47,916 nt of DNA from CAYIHX01 sp964363305. Its GTDB lineage: Bacteria; Bdellovibrionota; UBA1018. Position numbers and translations under genes: made by a program. Location of the stretch: assembly GCA_964363305.1 (NCBI GenBank), contig CAYIHX010000030.1, positions 1 to 47,916 of the forward strand. Direction: 5' to 3'. The notes under the pieces are model-generated. The model had not been told where the DNA came from. It saw nothing but the letters and a program-made list of their open reading frames with translations, and did not search any database. Positions 39,932 through 47,916 of this stretch are shown in pieces (the first letter of the stretch is position 1; the number at the start of each line of letters is the position of its first letter).

Positions 39932-40270
39932 ATGAGCTCTGAGACGACGGCCCACCTCATCCCCTGGAATCGTACGACGGCCCCGGACCAAGTGGAGGCC
40001 GAGGCCCGCCTCAGCCGCGAAGGATACGAATCCTTCCGTTGGAACGACGCCCCCGGGGAAATCTATCCGAACCATCGCCATGATTATGACGAATGCATCT
40101 GGGTACTCAGCGGAGAAATGGAACTCGCGATCGCGGGCAAAAAAGTTGCCCTCGCGCCGGGAGATCGCCTCTATCTACCGGCGAGGATCGGACATACTCT
40201 CGTCGTCACCCATCCGCTGGGAGTTACCTACCTCGTCGGCCAGAGGAAGAGGAAGCTGCCGCCGGAATGA
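39932..40270 (+). CDS. Cupin-domain protein
   Basis: 112 residues from the ATG at 39932. Single cupin barrel with metal ligands in YPNHRHDYDECIWVLSGEME (H, H and E), then VALAPGDRLYLPARIGHTL with the fourth His. It has the typical two cupin motifs. Substrate unknown. Its last 47 bases overlap the 3' end of the large exported gene on the other strand, an unusually long convergent overlap. Confidence 0.88.
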   Translation: MSSETTAHLIPWNRTTAPDQVEAEARLSREGYESFRWNDAPGEIYPNHRHDYDECIWVLSGEMELAIAGKKVALAPGDRLYLPARIGHTLVVTHPLGVTYLVGQRKRKLPPE

Positions 40271-42383
40271 CATCCAGCTCGTTCCGCGACCCGAGCGCCG
40301 TATTGAAAAATCCAAGGTCGATTCGATCGATTCGTGAATAGAGCCCTGGCTCTCCGAGACTACTCGAAACCGGCCGGTTCGGCCCGAGCATTCCCAAGGT
40401 CTGTCCTTCAAAAACATGTTCAGGAAAGAGCGCTTCGACGAGGGCTCGAGGATTCCAAGCGCACGGAATATTTGTGGCAGAGCAGACGCCCTGATTGAAG
40501 CTCATCCTATTCGTTCGGAAAATTCGATAGGTCAGATCCCGCATCAGAACAGCGCGGGCCTTTTCCTGGATTTTCCCCTCAATTTGCGTCCGCACCGCGG
40601 GATTATAAACACGCTCCCCACTCGCGTCCCGAACATACAAGGGCACGCGAGCCACGATTTCTTCATCCATATCCAGCAGGAAACGAATGGCGATCGTCCC
40701 ATCCGCCAATACCGTCTGAAAACGATTGAACGCGGGGCGGCTCATCACGCCGACGTCGAAAGCAGCTCGCGCAAGCTGGTCTTCTGGAGACGAACCAGTG
40801 GGCGCCTCCTCCTCGCTTCTCTGGCTTAACCGAACCGAAGCCACGCTCACCCCTTGAAGGCCGGATAGCGCCGCGCGAATCATCTCCTCCGAGCGGTCAG
40901 CGACCCGAGCGACGATGCGGTCCCGGGCTTCAACCGGATTTCCCCGCTCGCAACGAGCGCGCGACTGCTCAACAAGGAGCAGCTGTTGAATCTCGGGCGC
41001 TCCGGCATCAACATGAGCAAGGAGTTCCGCGCTTAACTCCAAAGCGCGCTCTCCGCTCAGCTTCACATCCAACACACGGGTCACTTTTTTCGTCTGCTCA
41101 ACGAGCTGGTCGCCCATGCTCTCGTAATAAGCCTTCACCGCGCTGCTCGTCCGCTGCATCGCCGCGAACCACGCTCGATCCGGGTAAACATCGCGAAGCA
41201 TCGCCTCCCAGACCAACATGCGCCGCACCTTTTGGTACATCGGATCAAGCACAACGCGCAGCTGACTCTTCAAATCGTCAAAGGTGCCTTCCAGGTACGT
41301 GAGGGTAATCGGCACGGGATCGAACGGGGGAACCGCACCACCCTGCATTCCAACTTGAGCAGCCAAGAGCTCACGCTCTTCCAGAACTGAATCCCAATAA
41401 ACCTTCAATGCGGACACACGAGTAGACCAATCGATCACCACAGGTACCCGAAATTGCTCATTAGCCACGCGGTCCCGCAAAAAAGAAAACAAACCGCTCG
41501 GAGTCATCCCGCAGATCCGAAAGTCATTCTGCGCATTTTGTCCGGCCGCGCGGGGAGCGCTTTCTCCGGGACAAACTAAATCAAGGACCTGCGAGCACAT
41601 CGCTTGTCCGGGACTCGGCGGCGGCATGCGAACGATCTGCGCAGGGGTCTGAAGCGGCCCGCAGGGCATCACGCCCGAGTTCAAAGCAATCGGCCAGCCC
41701 CGCCATGCGCCGCTGACCGGTTCCGTAACCGGGCGTCCCATGAACCTGAGCATGCGTTCATTGTTCTCAATCTGCGCGTTGATGGCCTCAATCTGACGAG
41801 CAGTCCAGGTTCCAAGCAACTCGGTCCTCCCCAGAGTTTTAAATATTTCTCTTCGTACGGCAAAATCCACCAACACGGAAAGCGCGGCGAAACGGGCATT
41901 TTGATCAGAAACCCGCGGCTCCATTTTCCTCTTCATCGACTCCTGATCGAGGATCCGCACCAATCCCTCACGAGCAAGACTGAGGTTCGTCACACCCTCA
42001 ACATATTTACGGTAGAAAATATCAAAATCGCCCTCAAAGCAGCTATTCTGCACGCGATCACGAAGCGTGCTCCGATCGATGATGGCCGTCGTTGAGATCG
42101 CATTCATCAATGCCCCCACGGTCAAACTTCCATCCTCATTAAGACGGTGCATTTCGACCTCTTCCAGCGCACGGCGATCACCGTGGGAGTCAAACCGAAA
42201 AGTTCCGAGGATCGTCGACGCATCAACACCATCGAGCGCGGGCGTCTCCGCGCGAAAAGGAGAAGAAACCGAACTCGCCACCGTATCCTGAAAAATAGAA
42301 CGAGGAAAAAGGTCAATGGGTCGTGAGGTAGGCTCCGCGAAAGCAAGCAAGGGACTCAAAAGACTCAAAACAAAAACGATCAT
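40224..42383 (-). CDS. Large exported protein of unknown function
   Basis: 719 residues from the ATG at 42383 (GGAGGGG six bases before). Signal peptide: IVFVLSLLSPLLAFAEP. The rest is mostly helical and polar, without a recognised domain; four cysteines are near the middle (MPCGP, MCSQVL, LVCPGE, RICGM) and two others near the C-terminus (VCSATNIPCAW), so disulphide-stabilised loops are likely. C-terminus is Ser/Arg-rich. No repeats or membrane segments apart from the signal. It shares its 3' end with the cupin gene. I could not assign any function. Confidence 0.7.
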   Translation of the reverse strand: MIVFVLSLLSPLLAFAEPTSRPIDLFPRSIFQDTVASSVSSPFRAETPALDGVDASTILGTFRFDSHGDRRALEEVEMHRLNEDGSLTVGALMNAISTTAIIDRSTLRDRVQNSCFEGDFDIFYRKYVEGVTNLSLAREGLVRILDQESMKRKMEPRVSDQNARFAALSVLVDFAVRREIFKTLGRTELLGTWTARQIEAINAQIENNERMLRFMGRPVTEPVSGAWRGWPIALNSGVMPCGPLQTPAQIVRMPPPSPGQAMCSQVLDLVCPGESAPRAAGQNAQNDFRICGMTPSGLFSFLRDRVANEQFRVPVVIDWSTRVSALKVYWDSVLEERELLAAQVGMQGGAVPPFDPVPITLTYLEGTFDDLKSQLRVVLDPMYQKVRRMLVWEAMLRDVYPDRAWFAAMQRTSSAVKAYYESMGDQLVEQTKKVTRVLDVKLSGERALELSAELLAHVDAGAPEIQQLLLVEQSRARCERGNPVEARDRIVARVADRSEEMIRAALSGLQGVSVASVRLSQRSEEEAPTGSSPEDQLARAAFDVGVMSRPAFNRFQTVLADGTIAIRFLLDMDEEIVARVPLYVRDASGERVYNPAVRTQIEGKIQEKARAVLMRDLTYRIFRTNRMSFNQGVCSATNIPCAWNPRALVEALFPEHVFEGQTLGMLGPNRPVSSSLGEPGLYSRIDRIDLGFFNTALGSRNELDVIPAAASSSSGRRGR

Positions 42384-42438
42384 GGACACCCCTCCAGGGA
42401 GCCCTCTTTTAGCACCGAATGATGCATCGCGTCAAAAA

Positions 42439-42918
42439 CTATCGCCGAATACAGCTCGTTCCCGCAATAAGATCGTGAAGTGCCCGTTTTTCTGGATGAA
42501 AACCAGCCATGGTATATCCAGCCCCAAGAGGCAGAGCCGACACAAAATAGGCCAGATAGCGCACGATCGACTGCCTCATAGTCAGAGCGCCGAGATCTCC
42601 CTGATTCACGACGTAGATTCTAAAAAGTCGCTTGGCGAAGGTAGTGCCATACTTCATGTGGCCAATGACGTAATAGGGAAAGGAGAGGCTCATATAAATT
42701 CCAATGTTCAGAACCTGAATCATCAGGGGATCAAAAGCCTTCAGAAGCCCAGGTACCGGCTCGGGCTGCGTGAAACTCCACACCCAATAGATCACCCCGA
42801 GGACGGCATATTCCAAAACCCAAGAAACGACAGTCAACGCGCCGGAGTCCAAAAAATCCGCAACCAGGCGAATCCAAAAGCCAGCATGGCGGGGCACTGC
42901 CGGATGCTCATTGATCAC
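42439..42918 (-). CDS. RDD-family membrane protein
   Basis: 159 residues, start GTG at 42918, overlapping the stop of the EamA gene (GTGA). The RDD pattern is clear: AGFWIRLVADFLDS at the first helix (R, D, D) and YGTTFAKRLFRIYVV, then LTMRQSIVRYLAYFVSALPL and GFHPEKRALHDLIAGT at the end. Three to four membrane helices. RDD proteins are of unknown function, sometimes Na+/H+ antiport. It is coupled to the EamA transporter upstream. Confidence 0.9.
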   Translation of the reverse strand: MINEHPAVPRHAGFWIRLVADFLDSGALTVVSWVLEYAVLGVIYWVWSFTQPEPVPGLLKAFDPLMIQVLNIGIYMSLSFPYYVIGHMKYGTTFAKRLFRIYVVNQGDLGALTMRQSIVRYLAYFVSALPLGAGYTMAGFHPEKRALHDLIAGTSCIRR

Positions 42919-43877
42919 GAGGCAATTCCCTCCTCAGCCGCCGAGGACGCGCGACGGAATCTATTCCACCAGCGCGGCCGACGACTCTCGAGGGCGAGCA
43001 GCATGCCCATGAAAATAAGCACTGAGGCGAGTACTGTTCGGAACGTGAGCTCCTCCGAAAGCCAGAACCATGCGAACGCCGCTCCGACGACCGGCTGTAG
43101 GTAGATGAAGATCGCGACCTGCGAACTCGTGACCTTCGACAAGGTCCAGACGTTCAAAAAATAGGTCAGAAGCGTCGCACCCAGAATCGAGAAAATCATC
43201 GAAGCCCACATCGAGGGCAAAATCGCGGGAAACGAAAACCCCCGCCATTCGGGGAGCGAAAGGAGCGTGATCCCGACCGTCCCGTAAATGAAAAGCCAAG
43301 TCGTGGTCCAGAGCCGGTCATGGGATTCCGTGAATTTCTTCCCGAACGAAAGAAAACACGCGTAGCTGAAACAGTTCAAGATCGTGAGTGAATCGCCAAG
43401 CAAGGTCTCGTCAGAAAGCCGCATCGTCTCTATTTTCCGAATAACGAGCACCCCGGAAAGAGCCAACAGAAAGCCGATCGCCCGCCGGGGACTGAGTTTT
43501 TCCTGGCCCCGGATCGTCACGATCAAAAGTGTAAAAATAGGAATCAGGGAATTAAGAACCGCGCTGTTCGTGGCGGTCGTGTGCCGCAGCCCCACCAGAA
43601 AGCTCGCCTGATTGATAATGGTGCCCAGAAGCGCCAATCCAATCATGGGAATAAAGAATTTCTTCAGATCACCCGGATGCGGCCGCCGCATGGCCAAGGT
43701 CACGCCCAGAATGACGACTGTGGCGATGGCTATCCGCATGCTCGCCCACACCAGAGGCGGAAAAAGCCCGACAATTCCCTTCGAAACGGCATAGTTCAAC
43801 CCGAAGAGCACCTGGACGAGTACCAGGGCACTAATGACGAGACCGGATGAGGGAGAACGGGATCGGGCCATGCTCAT
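42915..43877 (-). CDS. EamA/DMT-family transporter
   Basis: 320 residues with about ten membrane helices and the two-fold EamA repeat: LVISALVLVQVLFGLNYAVS, RIAIATVVILGVTLAM, FFIPMIGLALLGTIINQASF, TATNSAVLNSLIPIFTLLIV, then VQ/VATFFLP-like LTYFLNVWTLSKVTSSQVAI, FIYLQPVVGAAFAWFWLSEE. It exports small metabolites (amino acids, nucleosides or others); substrate unknown. Operon with the RDD gene. A 62-base gap separates it from the lipoprotein gene 43940 on the same strand. Confidence 0.92.
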   Translation of the reverse strand: MSMARSRSPSSGLVISALVLVQVLFGLNYAVSKGIVGLFPPLVWASMRIAIATVVILGVTLAMRRPHPGDLKKFFIPMIGLALLGTIINQASFLVGLRHTTATNSAVLNSLIPIFTLLIVTIRGQEKLSPRRAIGFLLALSGVLVIRKIETMRLSDETLLGDSLTILNCFSYACFLSFGKKFTESHDRLWTTTWLFIYGTVGITLLSLPEWRGFSFPAILPSMWASMIFSILGATLLTYFLNVWTLSKVTSSQVAIFIYLQPVVGAAFAWFWLSEELTFRTVLASVLIFMGMLLALESRRPRWWNRFRRASSAAEEGIAS

Positions 43878-43939
43878 GAGGATTCCCTCTTAGAATGCGG
43901 CACGTCACAGTATTCGTCAATGATCGATTCACAGTCGCA

Positions 43940-44971
43940 TTACTGGCGACTGGCGCGACTCACGAGCTTGACGATCCCTTTACGTCGACAACCGGTATCG
44001 TGAAACTCCACCACCGAACAGAGCGGGCCTACTGCAGCCTCACGCCATACATCCCCGGAGAAAAAGATGCGCCCATCAGTCGGATCGTCAGTCTTCGCGT
44101 ATTCCGTCGGGAACATCTTAAAGTGGTAAGTCGCTTCGAGTTCGGTGCGGTCCGCGTTCGAATAAACCGGAACATCGAACTCAATCCGCCCGTTCGAGGA
44201 ATCAAATGCGGTATTGGTCACTAAACCATCTTCGGTCGTGAAGCTCCGCTTCGAGGTATTGCGGTTATCGTACCGACGAACGCTACCCGGAGCCCAACCC
44301 AAGACCGACACCTTCAACGAGCCGTCCGAGTGGAGACCAAAGATGATCGTGTCTGGACCTTCGTCATCTAACTCCACCACGGAAACCAAGCGATCAAGCG
44401 CTCTGCGTCCGGAACGCTCGGCCATCTCGAATCTCTTTCGAATCAACGCAAGCTCCGTCGTACGATCCCCCTCCGGATCGAGCCGACGGCGAGCCTCCTC
44501 CAGTTGCCCCTGAGCCTCCGCGATTTGGCGTTCGAGCTCGGCCACCTTCCGCTCGAATTCCGCCGTCTTCTCGGGGTTGTTCTTCCGCCGCCAAAAGTCC
44601 ACCTTCCGTTGAGCCTCACTCTTCGCTGGCACAAGCTCTTGCTCGATCCTTCGCCGAATCGACTCCAACTCACCGAGCTCAATCGAAAGCCGCTCTTCCT
44701 CAAACTCAGCCATGAAGCGCGCCGTATCCTGCCGATCAATCTCCTGCGCCATCTGAAGAGCGGTCGCCACTTGCTCCGCCTTCATTCCGTATTCCCATAC
44801 GAAGACCTTGTTGCTCTTCATCTGAAGGCCGTTCAGCTTCTCAGCGGCGAAGGGTCGCCGCTGAACCGGCGCCTTCAGCGGCAACGATGGAGCACTCACG
44901 TCCCGAGCCGCGCAACCCGCCAAAAGAATCAAAACCCCGACAGAAAGGACCCGCTGAAATTTGATTTTCAT
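43940..44971 (-). CDS. Coiled-coil lipoprotein
   Basis: 343 residues from ATG 44971 (AGAGAG before it). Lipobox: VLILLAGCAA, Cys about 19. Then a long coiled-coil region (about 75-195: ARFMAEFEEERLSIELGELE, RKVAELERQIAEAQGQLEEA) and a beta-rich C-terminal domain (about 200-340: LVSVVELDDEGPDTIIFGLH, RIEFDVPVYSNADRTELEAT). The domain order suggests a periplasmic rod with a head, perhaps a stalk linking the two membranes. It is 25 bases downstream of the barrel gene and is the last gene of a three-gene operon. Confidence 0.72.
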   Translation of the reverse strand: MKIKFQRVLSVGVLILLAGCAARDVSAPSLPLKAPVQRRPFAAEKLNGLQMKSNKVFVWEYGMKAEQVATALQMAQEIDRQDTARFMAEFEEERLSIELGELESIRRRIEQELVPAKSEAQRKVDFWRRKNNPEKTAEFERKVAELERQIAEAQGQLEEARRRLDPEGDRTTELALIRKRFEMAERSGRRALDRLVSVVELDDEGPDTIIFGLHSDGSLKVSVLGWAPGSVRRYDNRNTSKRSFTTEDGLVTNTAFDSSNGRIEFDVPVYSNADRTELEATYHFKMFPTEYAKTDDPTDGRIFFSGDVWREAAVGPLCSVVEFHDTGCRRKGIVKLVSRASRQ

Positions 44972-44996
44972 CTTTGAATCTCTCTTTCTTGGAAGC

Positions 44997-46289
44997 TTAG
45001 AAGAACAACACCAGCTCCGTCTGGAGCATCGAGTTTGTAGTCGAATTACGTCCACCGAACGGCGCCGAGTAAGTCAGATTCGCCTGAAACGGCAGGGGGA
45101 ACCTCTTCGCCTTGAACATCTCGACCGAAGAAAAACCCACCATCAGTAAGCCCGAGTGCAGGTCGCGCAAAGGGAACAGATCCTCCAGCAATCGGTATCG
45201 CGAGGCCGCAGCGATCGTACCGTTGCGCACGCTCGTTGTATTCATGAATTGGTACATGTAACCAGCACCGAGAGTCACCCCTGTGCCCGGAAGATCAAGG
45301 CTCACCGACGAACCCGTGGAGGCGAGATCTCCCAGATCCTTCCACACTCGCTCTTTATCCGCAGATAGCGAATCCGTCGCCGAAGTCGGCAACCGATGCT
45401 CCATCGTCGACGGAAGCTGAGCCGTATAACCACCGAACGCGTTCAACCGAATGATGCTCGCGAGAGTGAGGTCGTAAATCACGCCGGCCCCGAGATCCCA
45501 CTGGCCGTCGCCCACGGGAATGGAAAGGAGATCGTCGGGCGACTGCACTCGACCCGTCGGAAGAGTCGCTTCCCCCTTCAGGGTCACGGTGTGCATCATG
45601 CCCGCGTCCCCCGACTCGAGCACCTTGAACTTGTTGATGATTCGAATATCGCTCAACGCGGTAAAGCTCTTGTTCGCAATCGGCTGGTAACCCAAACGCG
45701 CGAGTTTCTCATTCACGGCGTTATTCAATTTATCGGCCACTTCGTTGGCCTTCTCGATACCACTCTTGTTGGCCTCGTCGATGACGCGCTGTGCTGACGG
45801 ACCTGCGACGAATGCGCTGGTCGCATGGATGTTCACAAAATAGATAGGCGCCGCGATCGCGGCCGTCCACCAGTCCGTCAGTCCGATCGAAAATACGGGA
45901 GCAAATACCGTGGCTGCGACCGCGACGTCGCCAGTCGTGAAACCCGGACTATCAGTCTCGGAAAGACCGGCATTACTCAGTAGTCCGCGGATTTCATTTT
46001 TTTCGGCATCGGTAGAACGAGCCGCTATCACGTCGGCGAACGTCACCGTCTTATTCAGCTTGGCCGATACTGGCTGGGCCGTGCCCTGACCGTCAAAACG
46101 CTCATCGATCGAGGTGAACACCGTTTTGAATCGAGGGCTACGGATGCCGCCGGGCAATACACGAGCGGTCTCCAGATCGAACGGCGCGCGAATATCTTGC
46201 GCCCAAACCAGCGTCTGCGGGCACGGGGCCGCGATCCATGCCGAGACCAAAACAAGAATCCAACTTCTCAGAAGTTCCAACCGTTTCAT
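44997..46289 (-). CDS. Predicted outer-membrane beta-barrel protein
   Basis: 430 residues from ATG 46289 (AGGGGAG before it). Signal peptide WILVLVSAWIAAPCPQTLVW. Barrel strands alternate: FAPVFSIGLTDWWTAAIAAP, TVTLKGEATLPTGRV, WDLGAGVIYDLTLASIIRLN, VTLGAGYMYQFMN, LLMVGFSSVEMFKA, and the end QTELVLFF has a C-terminal Phe. A helical insertion (about 150-200: EANKSGIEKANEVADKLNNA) may be a plug or extracellular loop. Middle gene of the envelope operon; resembles transporter-like barrels but the substrate is unknown. Confidence 0.75.
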   Translation of the reverse strand: MKRLELLRSWILVLVSAWIAAPCPQTLVWAQDIRAPFDLETARVLPGGIRSPRFKTVFTSIDERFDGQGTAQPVSAKLNKTVTFADVIAARSTDAEKNEIRGLLSNAGLSETDSPGFTTGDVAVAATVFAPVFSIGLTDWWTAAIAAPIYFVNIHATSAFVAGPSAQRVIDEANKSGIEKANEVADKLNNAVNEKLARLGYQPIANKSFTALSDIRIINKFKVLESGDAGMMHTVTLKGEATLPTGRVQSPDDLLSIPVGDGQWDLGAGVIYDLTLASIIRLNAFGGYTAQLPSTMEHRLPTSATDSLSADKERVWKDLGDLASTGSSVSLDLPGTGVTLGAGYMYQFMNTTSVRNGTIAAASRYRLLEDLFPLRDLHSGLLMVGFSSVEMFKAKRFPLPFQANLTYSAPFGGRNSTTNSMLQTELVLFF

Positions 46290-46316
46290 CAAGACTCCCC
46301 TGTTCTTCAAACTTCG

Positions 46317-46348
46317 GCGCCCCGCTCGGAACCCACCGGGCGAGGCGC
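46317..46348 (-). promoter_or_regulatory. 13-bp imperfect stem-loop between genes of the envelope operon
   Basis: Arms 46317-46329 and 46336-46348 pair with one mismatch and one G-U, loop 46330-46335. It lies in the 84-base gap between the TPR gene (upstream) and the barrel gene. It could damp read-through or set the RNA end, giving more of the first gene. Confidence 0.45.
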
Positions 46349-46373
46349 AAATGAGGTCATCTCGTCAGATCGC

Positions 46374-47159
46374 TTAGCGACCCATCGAGTTGCGCAGTTC
46401 GCGAGCCAAACGATACTCTTCCACCATTTCAGGCAGGCGATCCGCGTTGAGCTGCTCAGGAGGCGTCGCGAGCAGGGCGTCCAGCATCTGGCGCGCGCGA
46501 GCCTTGTCGGCCGAACTGCCACCGTTCAAAACTTCAGCCAGGTAGACATGGTTGAGCGCATTAGCGCGTCCGTTCGCAAAAGCCACTTCCAAGTTTTGGC
46601 GCGCCTTTTCGGTCGAGCCCCCGGCAAAGCCGGGAAGTTTTGCGTAGACCCGTCCGAGGGTACGGGCCGGGCCGAATGAATCGACCGTTTCGCCGCTCTC
46701 ACCTTCAACGGTGATGCGCTCTTTGGCGGCCTTGCAGTTGTCCATCAACTCGCCTGCATACCGAAGGGAGGCGAGCACGCCGTTCGCTTCCGCCCAGCGG
46801 CCACGCGAAATCGCGGCGTAGTAGTAGGCTTCAGCGTAATCGTCGGTGATTCTCTTAGCGTCGTTCGCGGCATCCAAAGCCGCCTCGAAGTGCTGCTTTC
46901 TAGCATCGTTCGACTGCGAGTTCATCCCCTTCCAATAGTAGGCTCGGGAAAGAAGAACCACGATCGAGTACTTCAGGTCTGTATCTTCAGTCAGAGTCTT
47001 CGCGCGCTCGAGAGTGCTGATCACCGAATCATTGCGCGAAAGGTCGGCGCGAGCCGCGTAATTAGAAACCGCTTGGTCATACAAGGAACGGGCATCATCA
47101 GCGTAGGCCGAGGTCATCGAGACCAACACGAGCGCGGAAAGCGCGAAAAACTTCTTCAT
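46374..47159 (-). CDS. Periplasmic TPR-type protein (TatT-like)
   Basis: 261 residues, start with AAGGGGA. Signal peptide FFALSALVLVSMTSAYADD. The rest is TPR-type helical hairpins: ARSLYDQAVSNYAARADLSR, LKYSIVVLLSRAYYWKGMNS, ALDAANDAKRITDDYAEAYY, YAAISRGRWAEANGVLASLR, then a Pro-Gly rich link and ARTLGRVYAKLPGFAGGSTE, LEVAFANGRANALNHVYLAE. The pattern recalls the periplasmic TatT of TRAP transporters. First gene of the envelope operon (46374, 44997, 43940), so a likely scaffold for the barrel and lipoprotein. Confidence 0.75.
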   Translation of the reverse strand: MKKFFALSALVLVSMTSAYADDARSLYDQAVSNYAARADLSRNDSVISTLERAKTLTEDTDLKYSIVVLLSRAYYWKGMNSQSNDARKQHFEAALDAANDAKRITDDYAEAYYYAAISRGRWAEANGVLASLRYAGELMDNCKAAKERITVEGESGETVDSFGPARTLGRVYAKLPGFAGGSTEKARQNLEVAFANGRANALNHVYLAEVLNGGSSADKARARQMLDALLATPPEQLNADRLPEMVEEYRLARELRNSMGR

Positions 47160-47331
47160 TTTGAAATCCCCTTTTGGAAGGTTGTTGAACGGTTGGGGTT
47201 GTAACGAGCGCAGACGACGGGATCAAAAGATTTTACATGACGCACAGCACATAAACGAATGATGCAAGACGCATAGCGTCAACAGGACCAAGACTCGGCG
47301 CTTCTCCCTAGCGCAGCTCAGCCACGGGAGC
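47160..47331. other. Intergenic gap, no gene seen
   Basis: 172 bases upstream of the TPR gene with a ribosome binding site near 47165. No ORF or hairpin of note. It presumably holds the promoter of the envelope operon. Confidence 0.4.
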
Positions 47332-47775
47332 CTAGTTCATTTGAATTCCCAACAACCCCTTCGCCCGGTGATGCGGGCGACACAGAACCTGAAGATTCTC
47401 CGCCGTGCTCGAACCCCCGAAAACAAGCGGTACGCGGTGATCGATTTCGAGAGCCCTCGTCGATTCGCATCGGAGCCCGGTCCGCGAGTCGTGGTACTCG
47501 CAGCGATACACACTTCGCCGGAGGATGAGGCGACGCGTCGTCGCCGGGAGGTGAGGACGGTAGGGCGTGGATTTGGATGGCGACGTGGGGTATTGCGGCG
47601 GCCGAGCTGACGACGCGAGGACCTCCAAGTCGAATGACGGTGATGGAGCGCGCACGGGCCGAGTTGCTTCAGTCACTCGCCGCGCCGAAGCCGCCTTCTG
47701 AGCTCGATCTGTTTCCCGCGCCCGAACGCGCTCATCCCGCCGAATCGGGTCGTGCCGATTCAAAGTTTCTTCCAC
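47332..47775 (-). CDS. HNH endonuclease, 5' side probably broken
   Basis: The C-terminal HNH motif is intact: CEYHDSRTGLRCESTRALEI, DHRVPLVFGGSSTAENLQVL, CRPHHRAKG (two Cys pairs and D-H...H). The visible start is a GTG at 47775, but protein-like coding (RELYFKKKPGASLEEIFTWA) goes on upstream in the same frame to two consecutive TAA codons (47851-47856). The N-terminal part of this family of HNH proteins normally continues there, and sequence beyond the stops (PDKVQSRFQAS) also looks coding. So it is probably a pseudogene cut by the stops next to a T7 run (47846-47852), or the start is non-standard. It lies on the right edge of the window. Confidence 0.72.
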   Translation of the reverse strand: MEETLNRHDPIRRDERVRARETDRAQKAASARRVTEATRPVRAPSPSFDLEVLASSARPPQYPTSPSKSTPYRPHLPATTRRLILRRSVYRCEYHDSRTGLRCESTRALEIDHRVPLVFGGSSTAENLQVLCRPHHRAKGLLGIQMN

Positions 47776-47916
47776 GGCCCAAGTGAAAATCTCTTCGAGT
47801 GACGCGCCCGGCTTCTTCTTGAAATACAGCTCCCGCAGTCGTTTGTTTTTTTATTAGAGTGGTTTCGATGCCTGAAATCGGCTTTGTACTTTATCTGGCG
47901 AATTCGCGCGGATCAG

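Overview
The window looks like chromosome from a free-living or predatory member of the Bdellovibrionota (old 'delta-proteobacteria', Oligoflexia/Bdellovibrio-like). The hints are a TIGR02147-type regulator, a deaminase resembling the Bd3614 type of Bdellovibrio, an MlaD protein with a C-terminal barrel-like tail, many secreted metalloproteases and lipoproteins, and many short overlapping convergent gene pairs. No rRNA gene or marker protein fixes the species, so this is an inference from gene families. Most of the window is GC-rich. About 19.5-29 kb is visibly more AT-rich and carries nearly all the mobile-element scars.

Layout. 1-16.8 kb is ordinary chromosome: a HAD hydrolase tail, hisS, a nitrilase-type amidase, an outer-membrane barrel, a split PuuD-like membrane protein plus cytochrome c, an MlaD/MlaE lipid-transport pair, a nitronate monooxygenase, two related multi-pass membrane proteins, two secreted metalloproteases (matrixin-like and thermolysin-like), a KimA-like potassium permease and a Bd3614-like deaminase. 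A tRNA-Pro(UGG) gene lies at 16828-16905. Directly after it, 16.9-22.1 kb holds a compact divergent cluster (MocR-type regulator and cupin on one side; PaiB-like flavoprotein, two GNAT acetyltransferases, an Asp/Glu-type racemase and a small ORF on the other), then a recombinase-like protein without a catalytic domain plus a 56-residue partner. The 3' end of the tRNA is repeated (16 of 17 bases) at 22089-22105, so this segment may be an integrated element.

22.2-29 kb is a patchwork: a membrane/chalcone-isomerase-like fusion and a small membrane protein face each other across a twin palindromic operator, followed by a TetR regulator, a decayed TolC gene, an Xre-RES toxin-antitoxin pair, a serine recombinase remnant fused into the end of an ArsI/CadI-like gene, an ArsR regulator, an ISL3 transposase scrap, a TauE/SafE permease and a decayed second copy of the recombinase-partner ORF.

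29-47.9 kb returns to chromosomal genes: a ferritin-like protein, an exported HAD phosphatase, a TIGR02147 regulator with an exported partner, an AAA/DUF4143 ATPase, an ECF sigma factor opposite a BPL_N-type lipoprotein, a GAF histidine kinase, an S41-like lipoprotein lacking the usual serine, a stand-alone FliG C-terminal-like protein, cupin, RDD and EamA proteins, a three-gene envelope operon and an HNH endonuclease gene that appears broken at its 5' side. All calls come from reading the translated sequence; no database search was run.
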